64,000 nt of DNA from Variovorax sp. OV700. GTDB lineage: Bacteria; Pseudomonadota; Gammaproteobacteria; Burkholderiales; Burkholderiaceae_C. Below, one piece after another: positions 57,341 through 64,000 of the stretch (position 1 is its first letter; the number at the start of each line of letters is the position of its first letter). The translations under genes and the position numbers were made by a program. The notes beneath the pieces were generated by a model. The model was not told the origin of the DNA and did not search any database. It saw only the letters and a program-made list of their open reading frames with translations. The stretch spans positions 186,001 to 250,000 of the forward strand of contig NZ_FNDR01000005.1 of the NCBI RefSeq assembly GCF_900099805.1, in the 5' to 3' direction.

Positions 57341-57760
57341 GTGAAGTCTTCTTCGTCGTTCTTCTGCGCCGCTTTCGTGTCTCTGTGTGCCGTGTCCGCT
57401 GCGTGGGCGCAATCCACGCCCGTCACCACGCCGAGCGGCCTCGTCTACCAGTCGCTGAAGGAAGGAACCGGCGCATCGCCCGCGGCGACCGACGTGGTCA
57501 AGGTGCACTACCGCGGTACCTTCCCGGAAAGCGGCAAGGAATTCGACAGCTCCTACAGCCGCGGCGAACCGACCGAGTTTCCGCTCAACGGCGTGATCCC
57601 GTGCTGGACTGAAGGCGTGCAGAAGATGAAGCCGGGCGGCAAGGCCAAGCTGACCTGCCCGCCGGCCATTGCCTACGGCTCGCGCGGCGCGGGCGGCGTG
57701 ATTCCGCCGAACGCCACGCTCAACTTCGAAGTCGAGCTGGTGTCGGTCAAGAAGCGCTGA
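57341..57760 (+). CDS. Secreted FKBP-type peptidyl-prolyl isomerase
   Basis: FKBP-type isomerase of 139 residues with a signal peptide (VKSSSSFFCAAFVSLCAVSAAWAQ). The start is a GTG at 57341 with GAGGT upstream; the ATG at 57215 lies in the divergent promoter gap. The FKBP domain has VKVHYRGTFPESGKEFDSSYSRGEP, GVIPCWTEGVQKMKPGGKAKL and AYGSRGAGGVIPPNATLNFEVEL. It probably helps fold periplasmic proteins. It is divergent to the ethanolamine permease and convergent to opgD. Confidence 0.9.
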   Translation: MKSSSSFFCAAFVSLCAVSAAWAQSTPVTTPSGLVYQSLKEGTGASPAATDVVKVHYRGTFPESGKEFDSSYSRGEPTEFPLNGVIPCWTEGVQKMKPGGKAKLTCPPAIAYGSRGAGGVIPPNATLNFEVELVSVKKR

Positions 57761-57784
57761 GCGCTCCTCGCTCGCTGATGACGA

Positions 57785-59383
57785 TCAACCTGGCTGGTAC
57801 TGAAACAGCCAAGTCTCGGTGAGCGTCTTTTCGCCCGTCTTCAGGTAGAGCCGCATGTCGATGGGCTCGTTGCCTTCGGGCGTGAAGTCGAACTGCGCGC
57901 GCCAGTGGCCGGGCACGCCGTTGGGCACGGCTTCGGCAAAGACGTAGGAGAACTTGCCGCGTGGCGCGGTCAGCACCAGCTCGGGCTTCACGCCGAAGGG
58001 TACGGTGGTGAGCGGCTGGCCGATGAATTCGACCATGAACTTGCGCACACCCGGCGGGCGCGGCTGGCCCGGCTGTCCGCCGCGCCCGATGCGCGTGCCC
58101 ACGCAGCGCGCGAGCGGCGACGGAAACGGCTCCTGGTCGGTCCAGTGCAGGCGGTACTGCAGGCTGTAGCTCGCACCCGCCTTGGCATCGGCTTTGGGCA
58201 CCCAGAAGGCGACGATGTTGTCGTGGATCTCGTCGTCGGTCGGAATCTCGATCAGCTGCACCGAGCCTTCGCCCCAATCGCCCAGCGGCTCGATCCAGAG
58301 GCTCGGACGCTTCTCGTAGTTGACGCCGTCCTGGTAGTGGTCGAACGATCGATCGCGCTGCAGCAGACCGAAGCCGCGCGGCCGGGTGTCGGCAAATGCC
58401 GAGGCGCGTGTTTGCGTCGGGTTGTTGAGCGGGCGCCAGATGCGCTCGCCCGCGCCGTTCCAGATGGCCAGGCCGTCGGAGTCGTGGACTTCGGGCCGCC
58501 AGTCGATGGCGGTGGGCTTGATGGTTTCCGAATACCAGTACATCGAGGTGAGCGGCACCAGCCCGAGGCGCGACACGTCGCGGCGCAGGAACAGGCGCGC
58601 GTCGATGTCCATGATGACGGCCTTGCCGCGCTGCATCACGAACTTGAACACGCCCGTCACGCTCGGCCCTTCGAGCAGCGCGTAGACCGTCATCGAGGTG
58701 GTGTTGTTGGCGGCCGGCGTTTCGAAGTAGTAGCGCGTGAAGGTCGGAAATTCTTCAGGCTTGTCGGGCACCGCCACGTCGAGCGCGAGGCCGCGCGCCG
58801 ACAGGCCGTACTGGTACAGCTCGCCGATGGCGCGGAAGTATGAAGCGCCGAGGAAAGCGACCCAGTCGTTCTTCTGCCAATCGAGCTTGCCCTGATCGCC
58901 CAGCCGGCTCTCCTGCAGGCGGAAGCCCGCAAAGCCCGCGCCCGGCGGCAGCGCGCGCGCGGGGCTGTCGGGCGGCATCGAGAAGTAGGAAGGGCTGTAG
59001 AGCACCTCGCGCGCAAAGGCATCGCCGTCGGAATTTTCCAGCACGTGCATGCGCACCGGCGTCTGGAAGAAACGGCCGAGGTGAAAGAAGGTGACGGGAA
59101 AGGCGCCCGGCCCCTCGCGGAAGAGTGCATTGGCCGGGTCGAACTTGATCTTGCCGTGCGCGTCGTAGTCGATGCGCTCCAACACGTCGGGCGCGAGCGG
59201 CGCTGCGGCGGCATACGGCTGCGATGCCAGTCGCTTGGCCTGTGCGACCAGGCGGTCGAACGAGAAGGGCGAAGGCTGGCTCAGCTGCAGGCCGTTGGCG
59301 GCCAACGCCTCTTCAGGCAGTCCAAGGGCGGCGAGTGCGGCGGCGGCACCACCTGCGGCAAGGAAGGATCGGCGATCAAGCAT
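57785..59383 (-). CDS. opgD: Glucan biosynthesis protein OpgD
   Basis: Periplasmic OpgD/OpgG-family protein of 532 residues involved in osmoregulated periplasmic glucan synthesis. The N-terminus MLDRRSFLAAGGAAAALAALG is a Tat signal, which favours OpgD over OpgG. Conserved stretches are YRAIGELYQYGLSARG-like sequence, LTSMYWYSE, HDSDGLAIWNGAGERIWRPLNNP and FGLLQRDRSFDHYQDG. The ATG at 59383 is chosen at the signal peptide; the longer frame upstream has no coding character. opgH is not in the window. Confidence 0.93.
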   Translation of the reverse strand: MLDRRSFLAAGGAAAALAALGLPEEALAANGLQLSQPSPFSFDRLVAQAKRLASQPYAAAAPLAPDVLERIDYDAHGKIKFDPANALFREGPGAFPVTFFHLGRFFQTPVRMHVLENSDGDAFAREVLYSPSYFSMPPDSPARALPPGAGFAGFRLQESRLGDQGKLDWQKNDWVAFLGASYFRAIGELYQYGLSARGLALDVAVPDKPEEFPTFTRYYFETPAANNTTSMTVYALLEGPSVTGVFKFVMQRGKAVIMDIDARLFLRRDVSRLGLVPLTSMYWYSETIKPTAIDWRPEVHDSDGLAIWNGAGERIWRPLNNPTQTRASAFADTRPRGFGLLQRDRSFDHYQDGVNYEKRPSLWIEPLGDWGEGSVQLIEIPTDDEIHDNIVAFWVPKADAKAGASYSLQYRLHWTDQEPFPSPLARCVGTRIGRGGQPGQPRPPGVRKFMVEFIGQPLTTVPFGVKPELVLTAPRGKFSYVFAEAVPNGVPGHWRAQFDFTPEGNEPIDMRLYLKTGEKTLTETWLFQYQPG

Positions 59384-59579
59384 GTGTTTCTTGAGGGTTG
59401 CGAGTCTTGAAAATACGTTGGGAAAGACGCGAGGGGATGCAAGGGGCGATGCGGCATCGTCGGCGGGTGCCGGTCGGTTGCTTCGGAAGAAAACCATCCT
59501 AGCGCAGCCCGCGCGGGGATTTCGCGGCGAAGAGCGTCGAGCATGCCCGGGTGGCCGCGCATTCCGCGTCAGCCAACCT

Positions 59580-59614
59580 GCGCAATCCGGGCCGGACAAG
59601 GCCGGGAATTGCGC
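59580..59614. terminator. Inverted repeat after the methyltransferase gene
   Basis: GCGCAATCCGGGCC and GGCCGGGAATTGCGC form a long, slightly imperfect stem with a 6-base loop, 23 bases beyond the methyltransferase stop. No strong T-run follows on the minus strand. The 253-base gap around it (59384-59636) has no gene that I can see. Confidence 0.45.
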
Positions 59615-59636
59615 ATCCGAGGAAAAATTTGTGCGT

Positions 59637-60482
59637 TTATGTATCGGCGTTGTCCGCCGCGCTCAGCGCATAGACGGCATAGAGCGACACGCCAAGCAGC
59701 ATCAAGATCAGCGGTGCGAACAAGGTGTAGGGCAGGCCGAAGCCTTCTAACACCCGGTAGGTAGAGTCCAGGCGCAGGCGCGGATGGCCTTGCGTCAACT
59801 CGGCGGCGCTGCGCAGCCCCCATCGAAACTCGGCGCCGGTGGGTCGCACCGATGGATGCTGCGCGGCGCGGCCCACCCCGAGCCAGCACATCGCATCGAA
59901 GGCCAGCACCGAGCCTGCGGGCGCGCGCTCGTTGAAGGTCGCGAGCACGGCCTGCACCTGCTGCGGCTCCAGATACATCAGCACGCCTTCGGCAAATAGG
60001 AACACCGGCTGCCCCTCGCGCTTGCGCGGCAGGTCGAGGTGGCCCCACCAATGCGGCGAGGTGAGGTCAAGCGCGCGCGCATCGTGGCGCGTGTTGGTGT
60101 CGGGAATGAGCTCGCGGCGCAGCGCGAGCACCTCGGGCAGGTCCGCATCGGTCATGCGGCACTTTCCGTCATCCAGCCATTGAAAGTAATGGCTGAGTCC
60201 GCAGCCCATGTTCACCACGCGCGCTCCGGGGTGCTGCTTGAGGAACTCTTGCGCCAGGCTGCGGAAGCGCCGCGTGCGGTTCAGGATGCCGTAGATGGTC
60301 GTCCGGTCTTCGGGAAGGGCCTGCCCGTCGTCGCGGATCTTTTCGAGGATGGATGCGGCGTAAGCGTCCCGTACCGCCAGCTGCGGAAACATCGCATCGC
60401 CCGATGCGCGCGCGGCGAGGGGAATCCGCAGGGTGGAGGGCACGGCCGACAGGCTTCGCGCGGGCTTCTTGTTTGTTGTCAT
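59637..60482 (-). CDS. Class I SAM-dependent methyltransferase, LCMT/PPM-like
   Basis: Methyltransferase-fold protein of 281 residues in the leucine-carboxyl-methyltransferase/polyketide (LCMT, TehB-like) group. VVNMGCGLSHYFQWL is the SAM motif I, with the Asp of MTDADLPEV next; FLFAEGVLMYL is the late motif. The last 30 residues form a hydrophobic helix (YTLFAPLILMLLGVSLYAVYAL), which suggests a membrane anchor. The start at 60482 is the first ATG after the promoter gap. The acceptor is unknown. Confidence 0.8.
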   Translation of the reverse strand: MTTNKKPARSLSAVPSTLRIPLAARASGDAMFPQLAVRDAYAASILEKIRDDGQALPEDRTTIYGILNRTRRFRSLAQEFLKQHPGARVVNMGCGLSHYFQWLDDGKCRMTDADLPEVLALRRELIPDTNTRHDARALDLTSPHWWGHLDLPRKREGQPVFLFAEGVLMYLEPQQVQAVLATFNERAPAGSVLAFDAMCWLGVGRAAQHPSVRPTGAEFRWGLRSAAELTQGHPRLRLDSTYRVLEGFGLPYTLFAPLILMLLGVSLYAVYALSAADNADT

Positions 60483-60615
60483 GGGCGCTGGCACAGGGGC
60501 ATGCGCAAGTCTGGCTGCTCCCTGCGCGGGGAGCAAGTCAGCTTTTCGTTAACCCTGGACGCGCCCATGTCCATGTGCTCCGGCGGCGCCTGTCGTCGCC
60601 ACCTGCAATCGACGC

Positions 60616-62124
60616 CTACTTCGCGGTCGGCATCACGAACTCGGCACCCTTGCCGATGCTTTCGGGCCAGCGCTGCATGATCGACTTCTGCTTGGTGTAG
60701 AAGCGCACGCCTTCCTCGCCGTAGGCATGCATGTCGCCGAAGAGCGAACGCTTCCAGCCGCCGAAGCCGTGCCATGCCATCGGCACCGGGATCGGCACGT
60801 TGATGCCGACCATGCCCACCTGGATGCGGCGGCTGAACTCGCGTGCCACGTTGCCGTCGCGCGTGAAGCAGCTCACGCCGTTGCCGAACTCATGGTCGTT
60901 GACCAGGTCGACCGCGTCCTTGAAGTTGGCCACGCGCACGCAAGAGAGCACGGGGCCGAAGATCTCTTCCTTGTAGATGCGCATCTCGGGCGTGACATGG
61001 TCGAACAGCGTGCCGCCCATCCAGAAGCCGTCGCCGCAACCCTCGCCGGCCTTGCTGGCGTCGAACTGGCGGCCATCGACCAGCAGCTTCGCGCCTTCTT
61101 TCTCGCCCTGGGCGATGTAGCCCGTGATGCGCTCGTGCGCCGCGCGCGTGACGATCGGGCCCATCTCGGCCGCGAGGTTCTCGCCGTCGAGCACCTGGAG
61201 CGTCTTCGTGCGTTCGACAAGCTTCGGAATGATCTTGTCGGCCACGTCGCCCACCAGCACCGCGACGCTGATCGCCATGCAGCGCTCGCCGGCCGAGCCG
61301 TAGCCGGCGCCGATCAGCGCGTCCACCGTCTGGTCGATGTCGGCGTCGGGCATGACCACCATGTGGTTCTTCGCACCGCCGAGCGCCTGCACGCGCTTGC
61401 CGTTGCGGGCGCCGGTTTCATAGATGTAGTTGGCGATGGGCGTGGAGCCCACGAAGCTCACGGCCTTGACGTTGGGATGCTCGAGCAGCGCATCGACCGC
61501 GGCCTTGTCGCCCTGAACCACGTTGAAAACACCGTCGGGCAAGCCCGCTTCCTTGAGCAGCTCGGCCATGCGCAGCGAAGGGGTCGGGTCGGTCGGGCTG
61601 GGCTTGAGAATGAAGGTGTTGCCCGCGGCAATGGCCACCGGGAACATCCACATCGGCACCATCACCGGGAAGTTGAAGGGCGTGATGCCCGCCACCACGC
61701 CGAGCGGTTGGCGCAGCGTCCAGTTGTCGATGCCGGTGGAAACCTGGTCGGTGAAGTCGCCCTTGAGCAGCTGCGGGATGCCGCAGGCGAACTCGACGAT
61801 GTCGATGCCGCGCGAGACCTCGCCCTGCGCATCGGTGAACACCTTGCCGTGCTCGGCGGTGATCATGTGAGCCAACTCGTCCTTGTGCAGGTTGAGCAGC
61901 TCCAGAAACTTGAACATGACGCGCGCGCGGCGGATCGGCGGCGTGTCGGCCCACTTGGGAAAGGCGGCCTGCGCGGCGGCCACCGCGGCATCCACGTCGG
62001 ACTGGGCGGCGAGCGCCACCTTGCCCGTGACCTTGCCGGTCGCCGGATTGGTGACGTCCTGCGTGCGGGTGGAGCTACCGGCGGCGTGCTGGCCGCCGAT
62101 GAAATGGGCAATCTGCTGGGTCAT
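60616..62124 (-). CDS. mmsA: Methylmalonate-semialdehyde dehydrogenase (CoA-acylating)
   Basis: Aldehyde dehydrogenase-superfamily enzyme of 502 residues, MmsA type, turning methylmalonate or malonate semialdehyde into propionyl- or acetyl-CoA in valine, inositol or beta-alanine breakdown. The catalytic Cys is in GSAGERCMA, near residue 282. [31 protein letters not shown] and [14 protein letters not shown] sequence are diagnostic. The ATG at 62124 is preferred over a TTG four codons upstream. It is divergent to a LysR regulator, its likely controller. Confidence 0.94.
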   Translation of the reverse strand: MTQQIAHFIGGQHAAGSSTRTQDVTNPATGKVTGKVALAAQSDVDAAVAAAQAAFPKWADTPPIRRARVMFKFLELLNLHKDELAHMITAEHGKVFTDAQGEVSRGIDIVEFACGIPQLLKGDFTDQVSTGIDNWTLRQPLGVVAGITPFNFPVMVPMWMFPVAIAAGNTFILKPSPTDPTPSLRMAELLKEAGLPDGVFNVVQGDKAAVDALLEHPNVKAVSFVGSTPIANYIYETGARNGKRVQALGGAKNHMVVMPDADIDQTVDALIGAGYGSAGERCMAISVAVLVGDVADKIIPKLVERTKTLQVLDGENLAAEMGPIVTRAAHERITGYIAQGEKEGAKLLVDGRQFDASKAGEGCGDGFWMGGTLFDHVTPEMRIYKEEIFGPVLSCVRVANFKDAVDLVNDHEFGNGVSCFTRDGNVAREFSRRIQVGMVGINVPIPVPMAWHGFGGWKRSLFGDMHAYGEEGVRFYTKQKSIMQRWPESIGKGAEFVMPTAK

Positions 62125-62201
62125 GGATACCGCCAAGAGTGAAGTGATGCGACAGTCTAGGAAAGGGAGGGCCGCCTGCCTAGACTCGAAACTTGAACTG
62201 T

Positions 62202-62221
62202 TTGTTCGCTATGGTGAACAA
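62202..62221. promoter_or_regulatory. LysR operator candidate between mmsA and its regulator
   Basis: TTGTTC and GAACAA are separated by 8 bases (GCTATGGT), an interrupted palindrome of the LysR type. It ends 7 bases before the regulator's likely ATG (62229) in the divergent gap. It supports the ATG at 62229 and suggests autoregulation. Confidence 0.5.
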
Positions 62222-62228
62222 TGCATCT

Positions 62229-63173
62229 ATGGATTTGCAAAAAGCAGAGTCTCTCTGGGCGCACCTGCACTGGCTGATCGTGCTCGGCCAGCAGGGCAGC
62301 TACACCGCCGCCGCGGCGCGCCTGGGCGTGAGCAAGGCCGCCATGAGCCAGCGCATTGCCGAGCTCGAACGGGCGGTGGGTGTCACTCTCGTGCGCCGCA
62401 CCACCCGCAGCATGCGGCTGACCGAGGCCGGGCAGCAACTGGTCGACCAGACCCGCGAACCCTTCGAGCAGATCGCCCACAGTTTCCTGCAGGCGCAGGA
62501 CCATGCGGGCGAACCGCGCGGCCTGGTCCGGGTCACTGCGCCGGTGGCGCTGGGGCGGCAGCAGTTGCTGCCAAGGCTGGCGGACTTTCTGCTGGCGCAT
62601 CCGTCGATCCGCGTCGAGATGGAGCTCTCCGACCGGCTGAGTTCGCTCGCGACGGAGGGCTTCGACCTGGCGGTGCGGCACGCGGCTTCACCGCCCGACA
62701 CGCACGTGGCTTGGCGGCTGTGCGACACCCGATCGGTGCTGGTGGCCAGCCGTGCTTACCTGCGCCGCAAGGGCACGCCGCTGGCTCCGCCCATGCTGGC
62801 CGACCACGACTGCCTGCACTATCCGCGCGGGCAGGAAACCAACGTCTGGTCGTTCGAGCATCGCACGGGCCGCACGCGCCTTGGGGAGCGGGTCACCGTG
62901 CCCATTGCCGGCCCGCTGGCGGCCAACAACAGCGAAGCATTGCGCGATGCGGCCCAGGCCGGGCTGGGCATTGCGCTGCTGCCCGATTTCAGCGCCCAGT
63001 CGGCGCTGCAGGCGGGCAAGCTGGTCGAGGTGCTGCCCGACTGGCAGCCGACGGGCGCGTTCGCGGACCAGATCTACGCCATACGCCCATACTCGCTGCA
63101 CATACCGCGCGCGGTGAATCTGTTCGTAAGCCACCTGAGGGAAACTCTCAAGGCCGGATTCCAGCTGCCCTGA
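62229..63173 (+). CDS. LysR-family regulator divergent to mmsA
   Basis: LysR regulator of 314 residues. The helix-turn-helix (about 15-65) contains SYTAAAARLGVSKAAMSQRIAELERA; the effector domain follows (about 95-300), in the CrgA/DsdC-like subgroup. The ATG at 62229 follows a TTGTTC/GAACAA palindrome; upstream ATGs at 62193 and 62211 lie before or inside it. It is expected to control mmsA and perhaps the FMN reductase gene 57 bases downstream. Confidence 0.88.
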   Translation: MDLQKAESLWAHLHWLIVLGQQGSYTAAAARLGVSKAAMSQRIAELERAVGVTLVRRTTRSMRLTEAGQQLVDQTREPFEQIAHSFLQAQDHAGEPRGLVRVTAPVALGRQQLLPRLADFLLAHPSIRVEMELSDRLSSLATEGFDLAVRHAASPPDTHVAWRLCDTRSVLVASRAYLRRKGTPLAPPMLADHDCLHYPRGQETNVWSFEHRTGRTRLGERVTVPIAGPLAANNSEALRDAAQAGLGIALLPDFSAQSALQAGKLVEVLPDWQPTGAFADQIYAIRPYSLHIPRAVNLFVSHLRETLKAGFQLP

Positions 63174-63230
63174 CGCCACGCGCCCCCGGCCCTCTTCTTC
63201 ACGTTCAAATGATCCAGTAAAAGGAAAGCA

Positions 63231-63791
63231 ATGAGCACACTCGACATCGTCGGCCTCTGTGGCAGCCTTCGCAGCGGTTCCATCAACCGCGCGGCACTGA
63301 ACCTCGCCGGTTCGCTGATGCCTGATTCCGTGCGCATGGAGGTCGTCGAATGGCGCGAGGTGCCGCCGTTCGACGCCGACCTTCTGGCCCACGGACTTCC
63401 CGCGCCCGTGCAGGCATTGCGCGATCGGATCCGCCGCGCCGATGCGCTGCTGATTGCCACGCCCGAATACAACTTCTCGATTCCGGGCGTGTTCAAGAAC
63501 GTGATCGACTGGGTCAGCCGCGGCGAAGACCAGCCCTTCGCGAACAAGCCCGTGGCCATTCTTTCGGCCACGCCGGGCCCGCTGGGCGGCGCACGCGTTC
63601 AGTACGATTTGCGCCGCGTGATGCTGTTCGTGAATGCGATGGTGCTGGTCAAGCCCGAGATCTTCATCGGCGGCGCGGGCGGCAAGTTCGATGCGGAAGG
63701 CAACTGCACCGATGAGACCACCCGCAAGTTCGTCGGCGACCAGATGAAGTCGTTCGAGAAGTGGATCGGCTCGGTGAAGCGGATGGCCTGA
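63231..63791 (+). CDS. NADPH-dependent FMN reductase
   Basis: Flavodoxin-fold FMN reductase of 186 residues, of the chromate/quinone reductase (ChrR, ArsH-like) group. The FMN phosphate loop is GSLRSGSINRA and the conserved ATPEYNFSIPGVFKNVIDW stretch completes the flavin site. It uses NAD(P)H to reduce quinones, azo dyes or FMN, as known for the family. AAAGGAAA lies before the ATG. It follows the LysR gene and is convergent to a truncated LysR gene. Confidence 0.9.
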   Translation: MSTLDIVGLCGSLRSGSINRAALNLAGSLMPDSVRMEVVEWREVPPFDADLLAHGLPAPVQALRDRIRRADALLIATPEYNFSIPGVFKNVIDWVSRGEDQPFANKPVAILSATPGPLGGARVQYDLRRVMLFVNAMVLVKPEIFIGGAGGKFDAEGNCTDETTRKFVGDQMKSFEKWIGSVKRMA

Positions 63792-63803
63792 CCCGGCTTC
63801 GCT

Positions 63804-64000
63804 TCAGGTTGACGATGCGAGCAGCTGCGCCACCAGCAGCTGCGCCGCAGGCGACAAGGTCTCGCCGGTCTTGGTGGCCATGAGCAGGCGGCGAACGGCC
63901 CAGGCGTCCTTGAGTCGCACCACTTTCAGATCCAGCGCGCTCACCTGCGCCTTGCAGGCCGCGAGCGGCACCACGCCAATGCCGAGGTTGGCCGCGATCA
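63804..64000 (-). CDS. LysR-family regulator, C-terminal part only (cut by window edge)
   Basis: The last 65 codons of a gene that begins outside the window. Read on the minus strand the sequence opens IAANLGIGVVPLAA and ends in a region with LLMATKTGETLSPAAQLLVAQLL. IAxGxGIGVVP followed by a final helix of this type is the usual end of a LysR effector domain. It is convergent to the FMN reductase with 12 bases between. Target unknown. Confidence 0.75.
   Translation of the reverse strand, partial: IAANLGIGVVPLAACKAQVSALDLKVVRLKDAWAVRRLLMATKTGETLSPAAQLLVAQLLASST

Overview
The window is GC-rich (roughly two-thirds G+C by eye) and densely coded. Its content points to a free-living betaproteobacterium of the Comamonadaceae, most likely Variovorax or a close relative. 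The reasons are the many solute-binding proteins of the Bug/TctC and TRAP types, the gcvTHP operon behind a tandem glycine riboswitch, the ETF-QO and OpgD sequences, and Comamonadaceae-style intergenic repeats. The genus is an inference from protein style, not from a database search. I see no tRNA, rRNA, CRISPR array, prophage or transposase. About 58 genes are supported, two of them cut by the window ends.

Region 1 (1-4600): the end of a small protein resembling a degenerate nucleotidyltransferase, then a minus-strand operon of Bug protein, TctD response regulator, TctE kinase and TctC protein. The tctAB membrane genes are absent. Region 2 (4650-17500): a catabolic island for shikimate-type compounds. 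A PcaR/PobR-like IclR regulator sits divergent to an operon of an AroE-like dehydrogenase, a complete TRAP transporter, a second AroE-like dehydrogenase, pcaB, pcaC, a drug-efflux-type MFS gene and pcaD. A second unit carries quiC (3-dehydroshikimate dehydratase) and an MHS-family permease. Paired operator-like palindromes with identical 21-bp spacing precede both units. Together they would import a shikimate-like acid, oxidise it to 3-dehydroshikimate, dehydrate it to protocatechuate, and process the ring-cleavage product. Protocatechuate dioxygenase (pcaGH) and the last steps (pcaIJF) are not in the window.

Region 3 (17500-25300): housekeeping and orphan genes: a FrnE-like DsbA protein, a DUF1800/DUF1501 pair, a DTW-domain tRNA modification enzyme, nitronate monooxygenase, an esterase, a DUF3014 membrane protein and a small unknown protein. 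Region 4 (25300-30150): gcvT-gcvH-gcvP on the minus strand under a tandem glycine riboswitch. Region 5 (30190-42870): a TRAP transporter operon with a D-erythronate dehydrogenase-like gene (minus), a divergent LysR regulator, then DUF1445 protein, MFS permease, TRAP-type binding protein and a 1217-residue 5-oxoprolinase (plus). The last group looks like a D-glutamate/5-oxoproline module. A 0.3-kb inverted repeat closes this region.

Region 6 (43170-51530): ETF-QO, a short-chain dehydrogenase and a thioesterase, then a two-component system divergent to two PAP2 phosphatases and an EptA phosphoethanolamine transferase. TTCAG direct repeats at 10-11 bp pitch lie before both the phosphatases and eptA, which suggests one envelope-modification regulon. 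Region 7 (51540-64000): a CMD-family protein, a HAD-type lipoprotein phosphatase next to an ethanolamine operon (eat-eutB-eutC), a secreted FKBP isomerase, opgD, a methyltransferase, mmsA with a divergent LysR regulator, an FMN reductase and a truncated LysR gene at the right edge.
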